The notes: a model not told the origin generated them from the sequence alone. 64,000 bases of DNA from Eriocheir sinensis (GCF_024679095.1 NC_066529.1:422501-486500); one strand, 5' to 3'; positions 1-14,220 are shown, counted from the stretch's first letter. A program made the numbers and translations.

Positions 1-104
1 GGCACGAATTTAAAGAAACTGCCCATCCGTCTCCGCTTCACCCGGGAATCGAACGTGGGACCTCTAGGTTGCGAGGCTAGCGTGCTACCCACTGTACCGT
101 AGAG

Positions 105-106
<2 letters not shown>
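1..106 (-). repeat. tRNA-derived SINE head
   Basis: Read on the minus strand this has a Pol III A box (TACAGTGGGTAGCACG, 81-96) and a near-perfect B box (GTTCGATTCCC, 44-54) at tRNA-like spacing. It abuts a (GT)n tract at 107-148. It is not a functional tRNA: stems are imperfect and the element continues past the window edge. Confidence 0.7.

Positions 107-148
<42 letters not shown>
107..148. repeat. (GT)n microsatellite
   Basis: About 20 GT units directly next to the SINE head. Confidence 0.95.
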
Positions 149-149
<1 letters not shown>

Positions 150-329
150 GGCGGGAGAGCCATCGTCTTGTCATCATTATAGCAAAAGACTTAGGGAAAA
201 CTTTTTGTTGACGTTGTTGTTCGCGCTGTCATTGCTCCTCCCAGACACACTCACCTGGTTGTTAGGCTGGGGGAAGGCGGCGGAAATACAGGTGTGTGTG
301 CTGGGCGAGAAGACGACACGTACGTGGGT

Positions 330-1430
330 GATGGGGGAAAGATAAAGATAAATGAGAGATGAAGAGAAGATGAAGAGAAGAACTTAGGGGATGGAAACTT
401 AGGAGGATGCAAAAGCAGGAGAGAGTGAATGGTGGATAAGAAGGCATGCAAGGAAACTATGGACGAAGAGAAAAGCTGAAGGAAAGACAGCTGTGGGGAA
501 GGGGGAGAGAAGGATTATGGAGGAAGGATATTAGGGATGGGCAGAAAGGAAAGGATGAAGAACTTGGAAGGGATAGTTGACATTATAGTGGAAAGGTTAA
601 GAAGGAAAATGATATAGGAAGAACAATGGAAAAGGATAGAAGGAACAGGGAGGAAAACAAACAGAGAAAGGGAAGGGGTCACATGATGGAATGAAGGTGT
701 GTAAGAGAAGGGCTGGAGGAAACAAATGGAGGGGGAAAGGGAGGAGAGAGGAGATGATGGAGGAAACAGGGAGGTAGAAGAAAGGGAAGGGAGAACATGA
801 TGGAATGAAGGCGTGTAGGGAGAGGGAAAGAGAGGAGAGGAGAGATGATGGAGGAAGGTCATAGGTCACTGGGAGATATAAAAAAAAACAAAAACAGGCT
901 TGGGAAGGCTGGAGGAAACGGAGGAATGGCGGGAGGGAAAGAAAGGCCCCAAGTAAAGGTTTCAAAGAGGAGAAAACATAAAAGTAGGGGAGAAAAGAGA
1001 GAAGAAATATATGGAGATAAGAGAGATAGAGGAGATAAGACGGTATATTCTGGTTCTCGTCGCTGGTAATGGAGATAAAAGTGGTGGTGGTGGAGGTGGG
1101 GGGAGTGGAGGTGGTGGTGGAGGTGGAGGGGGTGATCAGACAGCGGACAAATAATCTCATAAGGCTGAGACAAAAGATTCATGGAGGAGAAGTGTGAAGA
1201 GAAGAGGCCGATGAGAGGATTGGGAGAGAGAGGAAGGGAAACGACCTGTTTTAGAGAAAGGAAAAGAAGAGGAGGAAAGAAGCAGGATGTGAGTGCAGAA
1301 CCGTATGGGAGATGGGGTAGAGAAGAGGAAAGGAGGGGAGGTAGGGTGAGGAAAAAGTAGACCAGGGAAGGGAAAGGAAGGAAGGGAATGATGATGATGA
1401 GGAGGAGGAGGAGAGCCGAGCGAGAAATCA
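330..1430. repeat. Purine-rich (A/G) low-complexity region
   Basis: Almost pure A/G on the + strand with a diverged tandem unit (ACATGATGGAATGAAGG at 681 and 795) and a (GGT/GGA)n block at 1079-1132. Long frames here are Ser/Pro/Leu-rich artefacts. No gene seen. Confidence 0.8.
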
Positions 1431-1514
1431 ACAAATCAAGTTTTCCCTTTTCTGACATATTTTTGAAAATGTGAACACGTGTGTACTGTGTGCGTGTCCA
1501 TGTGAGCCCACGCA

Positions 1515-1556
<42 letters not shown>
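1515..1556. repeat. (CA)n microsatellite
   Basis: About 20 CA units. Confidence 0.95.
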
Positions 1557-1558
<2 letters not shown>

Positions 1559-1726
1559 GCCGGAATGATGGATGGGCAGGTAAGAGAAAACAAAGGTACA
1601 AAAACACTAAAATAAACATCCACATGTCAGACAAGCGTAGGTGCGGTGTGGCGGGGAAGGGGAGCGGGTGAGCCACGGAAGACAGGCGGAAAAACAAAAC
1701 ATAGAAAGACATAAAAAAAAAAATCA

Positions 1727-2030
1727 CTAACTAGTTTGCCGATATTTCAGAAACAAGACAACAATTTTCAGATCGCTGTGGTGAGGTTTCCCAGGGGACC
1801 ATAACCAGTGGAATTTTTTTTCTTTTTTACGAGTGGCAGAAAGTATCACTGGCAAAGAGTAGTTATAAAAAGCAAAGCTAGGAGGTGAGCATGCTATCAG
1901 AAGTAAAAATGGGTAGTTAGCGAGCCAGTAGCAGAACTGTCATCAACTAGTTTTGCTGATACTTCAAAAACAAGACAACAAATTTCAAATCGTGGTGTTG
2001 AGGTTGTCCAGGGGACCATAACCGATAATT
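1727..2030. repeat. Dispersed repeat, two diverged copies at about 217-bp spacing
   Basis: The unit AACTAGTTT-GC-GATA-TTC-AAACAAGACAACA ... CCAGGGGACCATAACC occurs at about 1730-1806 and 1945-2023. Between them lies a second module (1828-1934, CAGAAAGTATCACTGGCAAAG) that recurs at 3259-3370. The pattern suggests an unclassified mobile element. Confidence 0.65.
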
Positions 2031-3258
2031 GCAGCGTAATAACTGTAGGGAAAAAGTAACGCCTCCAGGATATTCACATGAAGCATTATAGTTGCAGGTC
2101 ATTTCAGCTGCGAAAGATATCTGAGTGTGCGTGTGAGCTCTGATTGCCGACCCAGGAACCGCGCCAGGAACCAGTAACCGAGCCAACAAAGTTTCAAGTT
2201 CTGGAAGCATTAGTAGTAACATGAGTGCAAAAAATTATCCATAACGTGTTTACGGCAGTGGTTAACCTCACTTTCATTACGATGTCTGATCTAGATGACA
2301 TTTTATTATAGAAAGGATATACATTCCAAGAACCAAGAAACTTACCCGTACAGTGAAAGACTACAGAAGTTTAAATTGCATTATTTGGAGAGATTTATAT
2401 TGGCAGGTGATATAGAGTTTTTCAGCAAGACGAGGAGATCAATGACGGATATTTAGATAAAGAACTTATTGTTTATTATATATTATAGAAAGAAATATGG
2501 AGCGATAAAATGTCAAGAAGGAGCCAATGATAAGAAAATCAATATGAATTCACCTGTAAACTATATGAAAAAGATTACAAAGTGAAGATGGGAGTCAATA
2601 TTGCTGAAGGGTCACTTATCTCAAAAGAAAAGGAAAGAGTGTGGAATATTGCCCCTCCCAGAAGACATTTGATACAACGAGTTTGCAAGAGCCCACTCGA
2701 CCCACACCGGGCAACCTTTTCTAAACCTAACACCAGCGACCTTTCTTATTTCATGTTTCCTTGAAGGTATCTATCGTACTGGCACTCGCCTCATGATTGC
2801 TAAGTCTGTTCAACTCGACCACTACCATTTACAGACTAGTCACTGAGATTTTATTTACAGAAAAGGAGGCAGCTCAAGGGCATAAAAAAGAGGAAACGAT
2901 AGGGCAAAAATCTGAGTATCTACGAAAACTATACGTCACTGAATTTCAAGTATTGCTTATCCGGTTATACCACCTTTTACTTATACCAAAGGTCTTATAA
3001 GACATTGTAAATCTTTCCTAAAAATCAGTATTCGCAGGAATTATGGAGTCCAGTTGAGAATTAAACATTTGTTATCGGACAGTAACGCTCTCCTGAATAC
3101 GACGATCATTTCAGATGTGATACAGCGCAATATTAGAATAGCAGAGGTAAGGCGCTGCAGGGAAAAAATAGTAGAAGAGACTGACATGGAAGAGTACGCG
3201 TATGTGGCAGTAATAGAAAGTGGTTAAGCGGTGTAAAAGGAAACGGCAAACATATATA
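2031..3258. other. AT-rich non-coding interval
   Basis: No gene recognised. 2850-2890 contains the dispersed motif ACAGAAAAGGAGGCAGCTCAAGGGC, related to the core of the tandem array at 23.2 kb. Confidence 0.5.
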
Positions 3259-3370
3259 CGAGTGACAGAAAGTATCATTGGCAAAGGGCAGTTCTACAAG
3301 GCAAGGGAGGTGAGCAGGATATCAGCAGTAAAAATAGGTAGTTAAGGAGCCAGTAGCGGTGTAACAGGCG
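3259..3370. repeat. Second copy of the 1828-1934 dispersed module
   Basis: Shares CGAGTG-CAGAAAGTATCA-TGGCAAAG and the later AGTAAAAAT-GGTAGTTA-GAGCCAGTAGC with 1828-1934, with scattered differences. Confidence 0.7.
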
Positions 3371-3529
3371 CAGCCGATAACAGGGGTGGTTCAGGTATCC
3401 AATTAAGGCGGGAGTATCGCAGGGAGACGCAACCGTCCAGACGGCTTCCTCGATCCTGGTGAACCTCTCCCTTCCTCCTGATTGGTTTCTACTTCTTTTC
3501 CATCCTATTGCCCACGTCCACATAATTAA

Positions 3530-3600
3530 GGAGGCGGTGGCCGGGTGGTTATATAGGTGAGGGTGCGGTGTCTTGGAGAGCCCGGGTTCGCGTCAAAGAA
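3530..3600 (+). repeat. tRNA-derived SINE head (Leu/Ser-like)
   Basis: A box GTGGCCGGGTGGTTA near 3537 and B box GGGTTCGCGTC at 3584-3594. It runs into an A/G-rich stretch and a long (CA)n. No complete cloverleaf or 3' stem is seen. Confidence 0.6.
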
Positions 3601-3629
3601 AGAAACACAGAGAGAAAGAGAGAAAGAGA

Positions 3630-4711
<1,082 letters not shown>

Positions 4712-4939
4712 TGGGAGAGAGAGGATGGCGAGGAGATTCTCAACCATACACTGGCCACACGTCCTCCCGCCCGCCCGCCCGTCACTCTCCTCCGCTAACT
4801 CTCACTCACTCACAAACTCACGCACACACGCACTTACGGACACACGCATTCACTCTCTCAATCAAACAGTCGGGGCTGTCGTGTCCCCTGGGGCTGACTG
4901 GCCTGTCCTCTACAACTGACCAGCTCAGGAAGAAGAATA

Positions 4940-5064
4940 AAAAGAAGACAAAGTTTAGTTTTTAGTCTCCCACATCTGCCGCCGAGAAGTCTGCTGTGAG
5001 TTTCCTGCGTTGTGTTGTCGAGCTGTGCTGTGACTGCCGACTGCTGCTGCTGCTGCTACGAAGG
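4940..5064 (+). other. Candidate non-coding first exon
   Basis: A moderately GC-rich stretch ending in CTACGAAG|GTGAGTACT carries a near-perfect 5' splice site at 5065. It contains a short (CTG)n and follows a TATA-like GAATAAAAAG. It is the only strong donor I noticed upstream of the Hog start exon, which has its own acceptor. The 5' boundary is a guess and the link to the Hog gene is inference. Confidence 0.25.
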
Positions 5065-5284
5065 GTGAGTACTGTTGTGTTGAGGCTGTGTTTGTCTTGT
5101 GGCGCGGGGTGGAGCGTGGGGTTGCGTGAGTTAGGGTGGCGAGATGGGATGCTGAGGTGGGCTATTTAGTGTGGGCTGCAGTATAAGGTTATCTATATAG
5201 TTGAGATGGGTTAAGGTTGTACTGCGTGGGGATCAAACTTATTTTGCTGTTATTTGTGTGTTGAAAGTGTCGAGTTTGTAAATA

Positions 5285-5388
5285 CGTTTTCATATATTAT
5301 TGTTATTGTTATTGTTGTTGTTGCTGCTGTTTTTGTTGTTGTTGGTGGTGGTGGTTGTATGAGTGTGCGTGTGTGTGTGTGTGTGTGT

Positions 5389-5441
<53 letters not shown>

Positions 5442-5546
5442 AACAATAACAATGATAATAACAATAATAATAATAAAAATAATAATAATTTTACCTCTAC
5501 ACAAGCAAGACTTCATTCCCATTCACCTCTCACGCCCCCCCCCCTC

Positions 5547-5609
<63 letters not shown>

Positions 5610-5610
5610 A
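5285..5610. repeat. Microsatellite cluster (GTT, GT, AAT, CA)
   Basis: Includes (GT)n near 5367-5390, (AAT)n at 5391-5437 and (CA)n at 5552-5608, separated by degenerate A-rich trinucleotides. Confidence 0.95.
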
Positions 5611-5679
5611 CGTTTTATACATTCACTCCGTCCATTCAGCTACAAACTTATGGACCGGTGAGTTTGAAAGAGTTTAGGG

Positions 5680-6290
5680 CCCACTTAACCAAACCTTTTC
5701 CTCCGCTGCTCTTTTTCCCTCTCCTTACTCCCATCCTTTTATCTACCTCCTTATACCTTTCAACTCCATCCCACCCACTAGTTTCTCTCTGTCTTCTCCT
5801 TTTACGTTTTCTTCTCATATTCTTCCTTTCTATACCTTCCCTGCCACTTCTCATTCCTCCCATCCCTTACTCCATCATAGTTTTTTTTTTTTATCTACAT
5901 CCATCCCTGTGTCTCTGTCCTTTATCTCTCCTTCCCTCATCGAACCCCTTCCTTCCCTCCTTTTCCCTCACCTTACTTCACCTCCTTCCTCTTCCCCTTC
6001 CCTTCCCTTTCCATTCTATTCCCTCCTCCTGCTATCTCCTTCATTCTTCTTTTCTCTTCTCCTCTCTCCTCTCTTCTCCTCTCTCTCCTCTCCCCTCCTT
6101 CGACCCTCCTGACAGCAACAAACACACAAATCACGCAATTTTCCTTTCAATTCGGTGTGTTTATCTCCTTTTCAAGTCGATAAGGTGGCGCATTCATAAT
6201 TTAGTAACCTCCCCTCGCCTCCCCTCTCCTCCCCTCGCCTCGCCTCCCCTCTCCTTCGCTTCCCTTCCTTCACCTTCCCTCCATCCCTTT
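5680..6290. repeat. Pyrimidine-rich (C/T) low-complexity region
   Basis: Degenerate CCTT/CTCC sequence. The long frame across it is Ser/Pro/Leu-rich and is rejected as a gene. Confidence 0.8.
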
Positions 6291-6299
6291 CGAAAGCAT

Positions 6300-7560
6300 T
6301 TAAAACCTCAAAATCACGTACTTTTTTTTTAATTAGTGAGTTTATCAGTGAGTTTATTCAGAAAAGAGACATCACATACTTAATTTAGTGACCTATTTCT
6401 CCTTCTCTCCTTAACTATTCTATTCATTAATTTCGTTCGGTAATATCAACAGGTTTTGGTCTGTCATCTTTTACGTTATAGATATCACCGTAAAGAAAAG
6501 GTCCACAGCTGTTATTTGCGCTTAATTTATAACATCGAGCTGTATAAAAGGAAAACCAATGATTATGCAGCAAAATCGAGTATTGTTCTACCTGTTTTCC
6601 CAAATTTAGCTTCAATTCGAGTGAAACAAAGGGATGAAAAAAGTTATGTATAGCCACACATACCTCACTAACTTTTGATATCCTATACAATTAATGGAGC
6701 AGGCCAGCGATAGAAAAGAATAATAGGAAAAATAATGACTAAAATTAAAACAGCTGAAAGGCAAAGGTTGGTGGGCTCTCGCGTCCTCCCCGTTACAATT
6801 AGAAGAGCTTACCTGTTTTGTTTGCATGGTTGCGAAACAATATATTAATGAACAGAATACCGAAAGCATAGCCCTTTATTGTAAAATAGAAAAACTGAAA
6901 AAAATGAGAAAAATATGGCAAATAACATGACATGATTGCAGTATTGAAGGAGATAAAAGGAGAAGACAGAATTGATAGAGATCTGTTTGTATAGGTTGAT
7001 GAGTAACAAGGGGACATGGAAGATAGTTCGAAAATAAAAGATGCTTCAAAAATATTAAAAAATGCAGTATCTTCAATATTCGTATAGTATCTCATTCCTT
7101 TCTTATCTCTGTTTCTCTCCTCTGTACCTTTCCAATCAGACATGTTGCCCTAGTTCTGCCCTTGCCTCCCTTCATCCACCCCCTTGACATGCCAAACATC
7201 CATGCCAGCCAAGTGGAGGTAAGGTATTAGCGGTGGTGAAGGTAATGCTCGATTCTCACAACTCATTTATGACCCGCCGCCTGCTGCTATAACAGGACGC
7301 GGTAATGCCAGTAATGGGGAATGCAGGCAATAACTGGAATTACGAATCTTGTAAAACTGAGGCTGATGAGGGTAAGTGCAAAGAACGGGGTTGAGAATGA
7401 AGACTATTTTGTTGTTGTAATATGTGACAATAATTGAGAAAGTGACCACTTAACAAACAAGCAAAATGAGGACGCAGCAAAAACGAGTGAGAAAATAAAA
7501 TTAGTACTTACATAAATGAATAAAAAAATCATAAAATGAAAATATAAACTCGAACCTCCA
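6300..7560. other. AT-rich non-coding interval
   Basis: Unique-looking sequence; no protein, RNA or repeat family recognised. Confidence 0.5.
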
Positions 7561-7564
7561 TTCA

Positions 7565-7578
7565 CACACACACTCACA

Positions 7579-7621
<43 letters not shown>

Positions 7622-7797
7622 GAACATATCGCCTACCAAAACTACTAACCACCCACTCAAATAAAATAAAAAGGTAATAAACTAAACTAAACAGCCCCGC
7701 CCCTGCACCTGTCACACCTGGGCCCCAAAAGTGCACAGAGTCGCCTCAAAATTCGGCAGGACAACACGAGGCCAGGAGAGGAACGTGACCCTGCATA

Positions 7798-7832
<35 letters not shown>

Positions 7833-7838
7833 GTGGGG

Positions 7839-7886
<48 letters not shown>

Positions 7887-7905
7887 ACTCTACTTTCTCT
7901 CTCTC
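7565..7905. repeat. (CA)n, (GT)n, (GA)n and (TC)n microsatellites
   Basis: CA at 7565-7620, GT at 7801-7829, GA at 7843-7884 and TC at 7895-7912. GA and TC lie head to head and could form a hairpin. Confidence 0.95.
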
Positions 7906-8145
7906 TCTCTCTGTGTTATGAGAATAAATAAAGAGTAATGGCAGTCTCAGAGGGCATGTTGTTTTTAACCCACACTAATTTATAACAATGAAAAACACCC
8001 TAATGTATTACACCCCCCCGCACCCCCACCCCACCCACCGACACACACACATTGAGAGGTGACAAAATAATATAAGGTGAATTAAAAGGCCGAGCGGACG
8101 CCTAGAAAACAACAATCTAATTCTGCAATTAAGGCTAGACGAGGG

Positions 8146-8432
<287 letters not shown>

Positions 8433-8817
8433 AATATATATACCATTTTAATATGCATGTGGACAGAAATGACATCTGCGACGCCCGATGTTTTAATTCA
8501 TGGTGCGACCTTTGTTTCCCGGCTTAACCCCCCCTCCCCCCTCTCACTCTTCTCTCGTATCTCCTTACCCCTTCTCCTTCACCCACCTTCGTAATATTGT
8601 CCTTTCTCCATTCACTTTTCGATTTTCTCACTTGGAACTAATATAAAAAGGAAAAATTATCTGATCTCTATCCTCGCCCTTTCTCTCTTTCCTTCATCCA
8701 CCTTCATAGCCCTGTCCCATCTCCCACCTCGATATCAAAAATAATAAAAACCGAAAGGAACACGTCTCACCTCTTAACTTCCCGCACAACCCTTTCTCAC
8801 ATCTCACCCACCTCGCC

Positions 8818-8990
8818 CAGTGGTGGGCACCGCTAATCGAAAAGATAGCTTCGCTAACTGGTAATCCACTAACTAAAAAGTCAGCTTCGCTTACACTAAA
8901 CCGCTAAACTGATAAAAAAATAGTGGAAGCTAACGCTAACCGCTAACTTTTCTTTATGTGGATTTAGCTTCGGTTTAGTATTTTGGCTCT
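8818..8990 (+). mobile_element. hAT-like transposon end (5' terminal region)
   Basis: Begins CAGTGGTGGGCACCGCTAAT, typical of hAT terminal inverted repeats, with repeated subterminal GCTTCGCTAAC/CGCTAAC motifs to about 8950. No matching right end (TGCCCACCACTG) was found downstream, so the element is truncated or its far end has decayed. The 8 bases before it (ACCTCGCC) would be the target-site duplication. Confidence 0.6.
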
Positions 8991-9475
8991 AAAACCCTTA
9001 AAAACAGACCAGGTGACCTAAAGTTTCAATATGTTGTAGCTTAGACATAGAGCTTTCCAGAAAAGTATAGCTTGCAAAAAAATCAGATGATGATAAAGGT
9101 AAAAAATATACCCTGATCTGCAGTTTGTGTGTTCGTGCGCCAAATGGTAAACAAAACATTCTCTTCTCTATCAACATGAGACACTCTCTTTGCACATCAC
9201 TCGTGCTGTGCCTCTAACTTCACATTCGCGCTCCAATCAGCAGCTCCTCACTCTTCATAATTCAAAATCTTTTAAGATAACCGATCAGTGCCACAGAGTC
9301 CGTAGTGAAGCGATCGATATACACGTGATGAGCATGAAAGCGCCTCTCGGGTTCATTTTTAACCGCCAACCCATGATTAATTATTCGATAAGTCGATTAA
9401 GAGGAAGTAATTTCTATTTAACCTGAGCCAAAGGAGATCCGCGACCACTCTTGCCGCAGGACTCAATCGACTTAA
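8991..9475. other. Non-coding sequence downstream of the hAT-like end
   Basis: May be the interior of the same element. No transposase frame is recognisable. Confidence 0.35.
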
Positions 9476-9479
9476 GAAG

Positions 9480-9700
9480 AAAGAAGCATCAAAAGGAAAG
9501 ATAGGAAGGACGAGAGCCAACGGAGATTAAAAGGAAGAGATAAGGAGACGGAAGAGACCACAAACTTAAGAAAAATGCAAAAAAAAGCTCACGGAGATTA
9601 AAAGAAAAAGACAAGGAAAGGAAAAGAATACAAACTTAAGAAAATATATACAAAAGCTCACGGAAATCAAAAACAAAAGGGAAGGAAAGTGCAAACAAAA
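9480..9700. repeat. A-rich minisatellite, about 2.5 copies of a 70-75 bp unit
   Basis: Repeats AAACTTAAGAAAA...AAAAGCTCACGGA-AT-AAAA with drift. Confidence 0.65.
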
Positions 9701-10011
9701 TCAAGGACAGTACATAAAAAAGGCTCTGGATAAACAAGCGAATAAAACTAGACATAATAACCACAACAAATGCGAAAAGGGAAACCAAAAGAAAACCAAA
9801 AGCCATACATTTGTAATTTGAAAGGAAAAACGATAAGAAATATTAAGATGCAAAGGCAGTAGGAAGGAAGGAAGGAAGGAGAATAACAACGACCACTTAA
9901 TACCTGGTGTGAGAAATACGAACAAGACTTGAAACACTTAAAGTAAAAATTGGAACAGAAGGGATGAGAGGAGATTACAAAGGAAAATAAGGTGAGGATA
10001 ATTTCAGGAGT

Positions 10012-10012
<1 letters not shown>

Positions 10013-10076
<64 letters not shown>
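10013..10076. repeat. (GA)n microsatellite
   Basis: About 60 bp of pure GA. Confidence 0.95.
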
Positions 10077-10084
<8 letters not shown>

Positions 10085-10214
10085 AAAAGAGGGGCTTATA
10101 AGTTATTAAAGTTGTACCAGAACTACTTGTGGGTATTTAAAGTTGATGTTTGTAAGCTTCTGTGCAAAGTTTTCATGAGAACCTTTAATTAAAACAACGA
10201 ACGGATATCATCTT

Positions 10215-10445
10215 TACTACTACTACTACTACTACTATTACTATTACTACTACTATACTACTGCTGCTGCGGCTACTACTACTACTACTACTACTACCAT
10301 TTTATTATCTACCACTTCTGCTACCATTAACAGACAAATACTTGAAAAGACAACAAACATTGATATCGTATTTTTTTCCCTCCCTTTCCCTTCCTATGCC
10401 TTGCCTTGCCTTGCCTTGCCTTGCCTTCCCTTCCCTTCCCTTCCT
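10215..10445. repeat. (TAC)n and (CTTGC)n repeats
   Basis: Degenerate TAC/TGC trinucleotides at 10215-10300 and a CCTTG pentanucleotide run at 10395-10425 grading into CCCTT. Confidence 0.85.
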
Positions 10446-10552
10446 TTCCTCTTTCTTTTCATCTTCCTTCTGGCACTTAGAACTGCTTACAAGTCTAGTG
10501 AATATTAAGTATCATTATAGAAACTACGTATTGTCGCTGCTTTCTCTTTACA

Positions 10553-10737
<185 letters not shown>

Positions 10738-10934
10738 GTCAGGTAATTATTTATATTTCTATCCGAGTGTTGCATCATAATTTTCCACAGTTTCCGCTCT
10801 GACGCACCTGTTGAGACGCCTTTCTTCGCCCCCCTCAGCGCAGTGAAAGTAATTAGGCTGATTATGCACCTTTCACTCCTGCGCTTCAAAAATACTCCCT
10901 TGCCGTCACCTCACCGCTCGCTCCCCGCCGCCCA

Positions 10935-11280
10935 CTCCTTTTGTTGCATTTCCCCGTAGCGCCCACTCTCTCAATCTTACCCCTCTCCCCCGCCCCCTTA
11001 CCTCCTTCCTTTTCTGCATTATACTCCCTCCGCCTCTTTCCCTTTCCTAACACTGCCCATCTTTAATTTCTAACTGCACCCCATATATCTTGTTTTTTTT
11101 CTTTTACTCCTCTTGTTGCATTTCCCCGTAGCGCCCACTCTCTCAAACATACCCCTCTCCCAGGCCTCTTACCTCCCTCCATTCCCCTATTTCCTCCTTT
11201 TCTGCATTATATCCTCTCCTCCTCTTTCCCTTCCCTATCACTGTCCATCTTTAACTTTTAACTGCCCCACATATTGTTTT
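10935..11280. repeat. Tandem duplication, unit about 172 bp
   Basis: TTGTTGCATTTCCCCGTAGC GCCCACTCTCTCAA starts each copy (10941 and 11113). Both continue through CCCTCTCCC, TTCTGCATTATA and CCATCTTTAA. Confidence 0.85.
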
Positions 11281-11339
11281 TGCATGCTGCCATTAGCGTC
11301 TGTTGGCTTTCTTGAGGGACCTCTTGGGTGACCGCATCC

Positions 11340-11580
11340 TACCAGCGGCGCAGGCGAATTTTATAGTGGCTGTCGTGATGTGTGACTCTTCCTTGGCCCA
11401 TGCTGCCCCCCGGTGCTCCTCTTGACCGAAGTCGCTGAAGTTAGGGATGATTAAAGGTCTGGGCAGCATGTGGGTGATTTTCTGGTTTCTGGTTTAAAAA
11501 ATCATCGTGTTTCCATGGGACTCGAGCCAAGGTCCACGGGCTCACAACGCCCGCACGCTGACCACTCGGCCATCACCTCC
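11340..11580 (-). repeat. tRNA-derived SINE (Ser/Leu-like head plus body)
   Basis: On the minus strand: A box GATGGCCGAGTGGTCAGCG (11556-11574), B box GGCTCGAGTCCC (11517-11528), then a body containing CCGGGGGGCAGCATGGGCCAAG. The body resembles 16925-17010. Confidence 0.7.
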
Positions 11581-11859
11581 CCATCGCTTTCAGCCCTTTC
11601 TTTTACTCTTTTTTTTCCACAGCTGCAGCTATTCTTCCTCTCTTAATCCCATTCTCTTGCTTTCACGGTAACAGGATACGGGCCAAGGGCTATAAACAAA
11701 ATAAAAACATTTCCCCCATACATACAGCTCCCATATAAAAAAACGGGAGACACTGGAAATAAAAAGCATAATATTTAGATCCAGAGAGTCATATGTAGGA
11801 GGAGAAGTTACGAGATTTGTAAGATGATTCCTACTTTATCGAACTTAATGAAATCTACA

Positions 11860-12160
11860 CAAGCGTCCTCTTTCCTCTCTTCATTCATTTTTAAACACCA
11901 TATCCTTCATTCATTTCTACTCTGAGCCACCAACCTCTCTCTCTCTCTCTCTCCTAATCTCGCAGCAGCCACACTCTACCCCGCCCTTTCTTGCGTCATC
12001 GAACCTTAACTAAATCATCGTCTTCTCTTTCCTATCTTCATTAATTTTTAAACTGCTCATCCTCCATTCATTCATTCCCTCCCTGACCCCATCAAACTCT
12101 CCCTCCTATCCTCGCAGCATCCACACTCTGCGTCATCCAGCGTTACATTGAGCTACGCCT
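11860..12160. repeat. Diverged tandem duplication, about 180-bp unit
   Basis: TTCATT-ATTTTTAAAC-CCAT/TCAT...CGCAGCA-CCACACTCT occurs twice, flanking a short TC tract. Confidence 0.6.
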
Positions 12161-12277
12161 CCCATCTCAGGCCTTCAGGGCATCTCCAGCAATCAGAATG
12201 GCAAACTGGGAAGACGTAGAAAGCCTCTCAGCCCATAGAAGACTGAATGAGATTAGACCCCTTTAGATTATCTGGGG

Positions 12278-12410
<133 letters not shown>

Positions 12411-12515
12411 TTAAATAGAATGCAAGTCGGTGTATTAATTCCCTCCTTTCCATCTATTCCCTATTCACTAATTTTTTTTTTTTGGGGGGGGAGCTAAAGG
12501 CTTGATGTTACTTTA

Positions 12516-12625
<110 letters not shown>

Positions 12626-12889
12626 AACGTCCGTATATTCATTCAGTGACCTCAATTAAAAAGATGGAAATTCAACACGAAAAAGAATCCATGCACCCAT
12701 GTCAGTGACCACGGTGGAAATGGGACTTAATGGACAGATGAATCCGGTATATCTCTTAATTAATGTGAGTGAAAATGGTTGACTGCAAAGCGAATTCAGG
12801 ACTCGACCGTTGATGCCTAGATGTAGTGAGGCAGAAGTGTAGTATTGCACGGATGGAGGCAATACTCAAACACTAATAGAGGAACCGTA

Positions 12890-13135
12890 ATGCATATGAA
12901 CACACAAACAAAAGATGAACGCAAGTAAATAAGGAATCTACGAACAACAGTGAGGCGAGTAACAATGCCACCAATAGGAGAATCACAGACACACCTTATC
13001 AGTAACTCCAAAACACCAACAGAAAAAAGACCAGTAATTCAGAAACACATAAACAATAAATGATACCCAGTAAATATGAATTCTACAAACAACACATAAG
13101 CGAGGAACAATGGCACTAAACAAACAGCAAATAAA
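12890..13135. repeat. Diverged tandem duplication, about 146-bp spacing
   Basis: AAGTAAATA-GAATCTAC-AACAAC and GAG-AACAATG-CAC recur at about 12923 and 13068. The remaining sequence to 13500 is unique, then G/A-rich. Confidence 0.5.
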
Positions 13136-13654
13136 ATAACCAACAAAAAAATAATAAAACAACCAACTGGACTAACAAACTGTCGGTGAACAAGTAGAGG
13201 AGACGCCTGGAAAAGGTGAAAGGGAGACCGAGGAGGAGGAGGAGGATGAAAGGGTGTACTTAAGTAGTTGATGAAAGGCTAGAGCAGGTAGTAGTGTGGG
13301 AGGGGAGGAGGTGGAAAGAGGGTGATGAACGCAAGGGGGTGAGACGAATGTGGAGGGAGAAGAGGGGGGCAAGGGAAATGGGGTGAGGACGTGAAGGGGT
13401 AAAAGGGGTGGGGTGAAAAGTGGGTGGAGGAAGAAAAGGAGTGAGGGGCTAAGAGGGGGTGAAGCATTGGGGTTTCAGGGGGGGGGGGGAGATCCATGGT
13501 TTAATTGCACGTCAGTTTTTCGTGTGCGAGTAATATGATGCTGTTGTTTGCGGGTCTGAGGAGAGGAATTGGAAATATTGAGGGGAAGGGAAAAATAGTT
13601 ATCACCGGCTATTTCGAGTTGTCAAATATTTCTCACTTTTCTCTTTTTTTTCTC

Positions 13655-13760
<106 letters not shown>

Positions 13761-13894
13761 ACGTACCACCAAGGCGGACAATATTTTCCGATAATCAGTC
13801 CGTTTGTAGGCAGCCCTTCAATAATTACAGGTATATTGAGGGCCGTAATCAGCTGTTTCGTTCCGCCAAGATGAACTTGTATTGATACACGTGT

Positions 13895-14035
13895 GTGGGT
13901 GGGGGGGGAGGGGAGGAGGAGAAGAAGGAGGAGGAGGAGAAGGAGTAGGAGCAGTGAGAGGAAAAAGAGGAAGAGAGAGAAGAAGAGGAAGAGAGGGAGG
14001 GAGAGAAGGAATAAAAAAAGGAAGAGGAGGGAGAG

Positions 14036-14114
<79 letters not shown>

Positions 14115-14220
14115 AACACTAAGAATAAGAATAAGAGGCAAAGAAAGGGAAATAGGAAGAGGAAGAGGAGGAGGAGGAGGAGGAGGAGGAGGAAGAAGAG
14201 GAGGAAGACGAGAAGAAGTA
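13895..14220. repeat. Purine trinucleotide block (GGA, AAT, AAG)
   Basis: GGA-rich flanks around (AAT)n at 14036-14085 and (AAG)n at 14085-14116. Frames here are homopolymer artefacts. Confidence 0.9.

Noticed and set aside
5355..6332. 325-aa frame
   Set aside because: It begins in GT and AAT microsatellites and continues through CT-rich low-complexity DNA.
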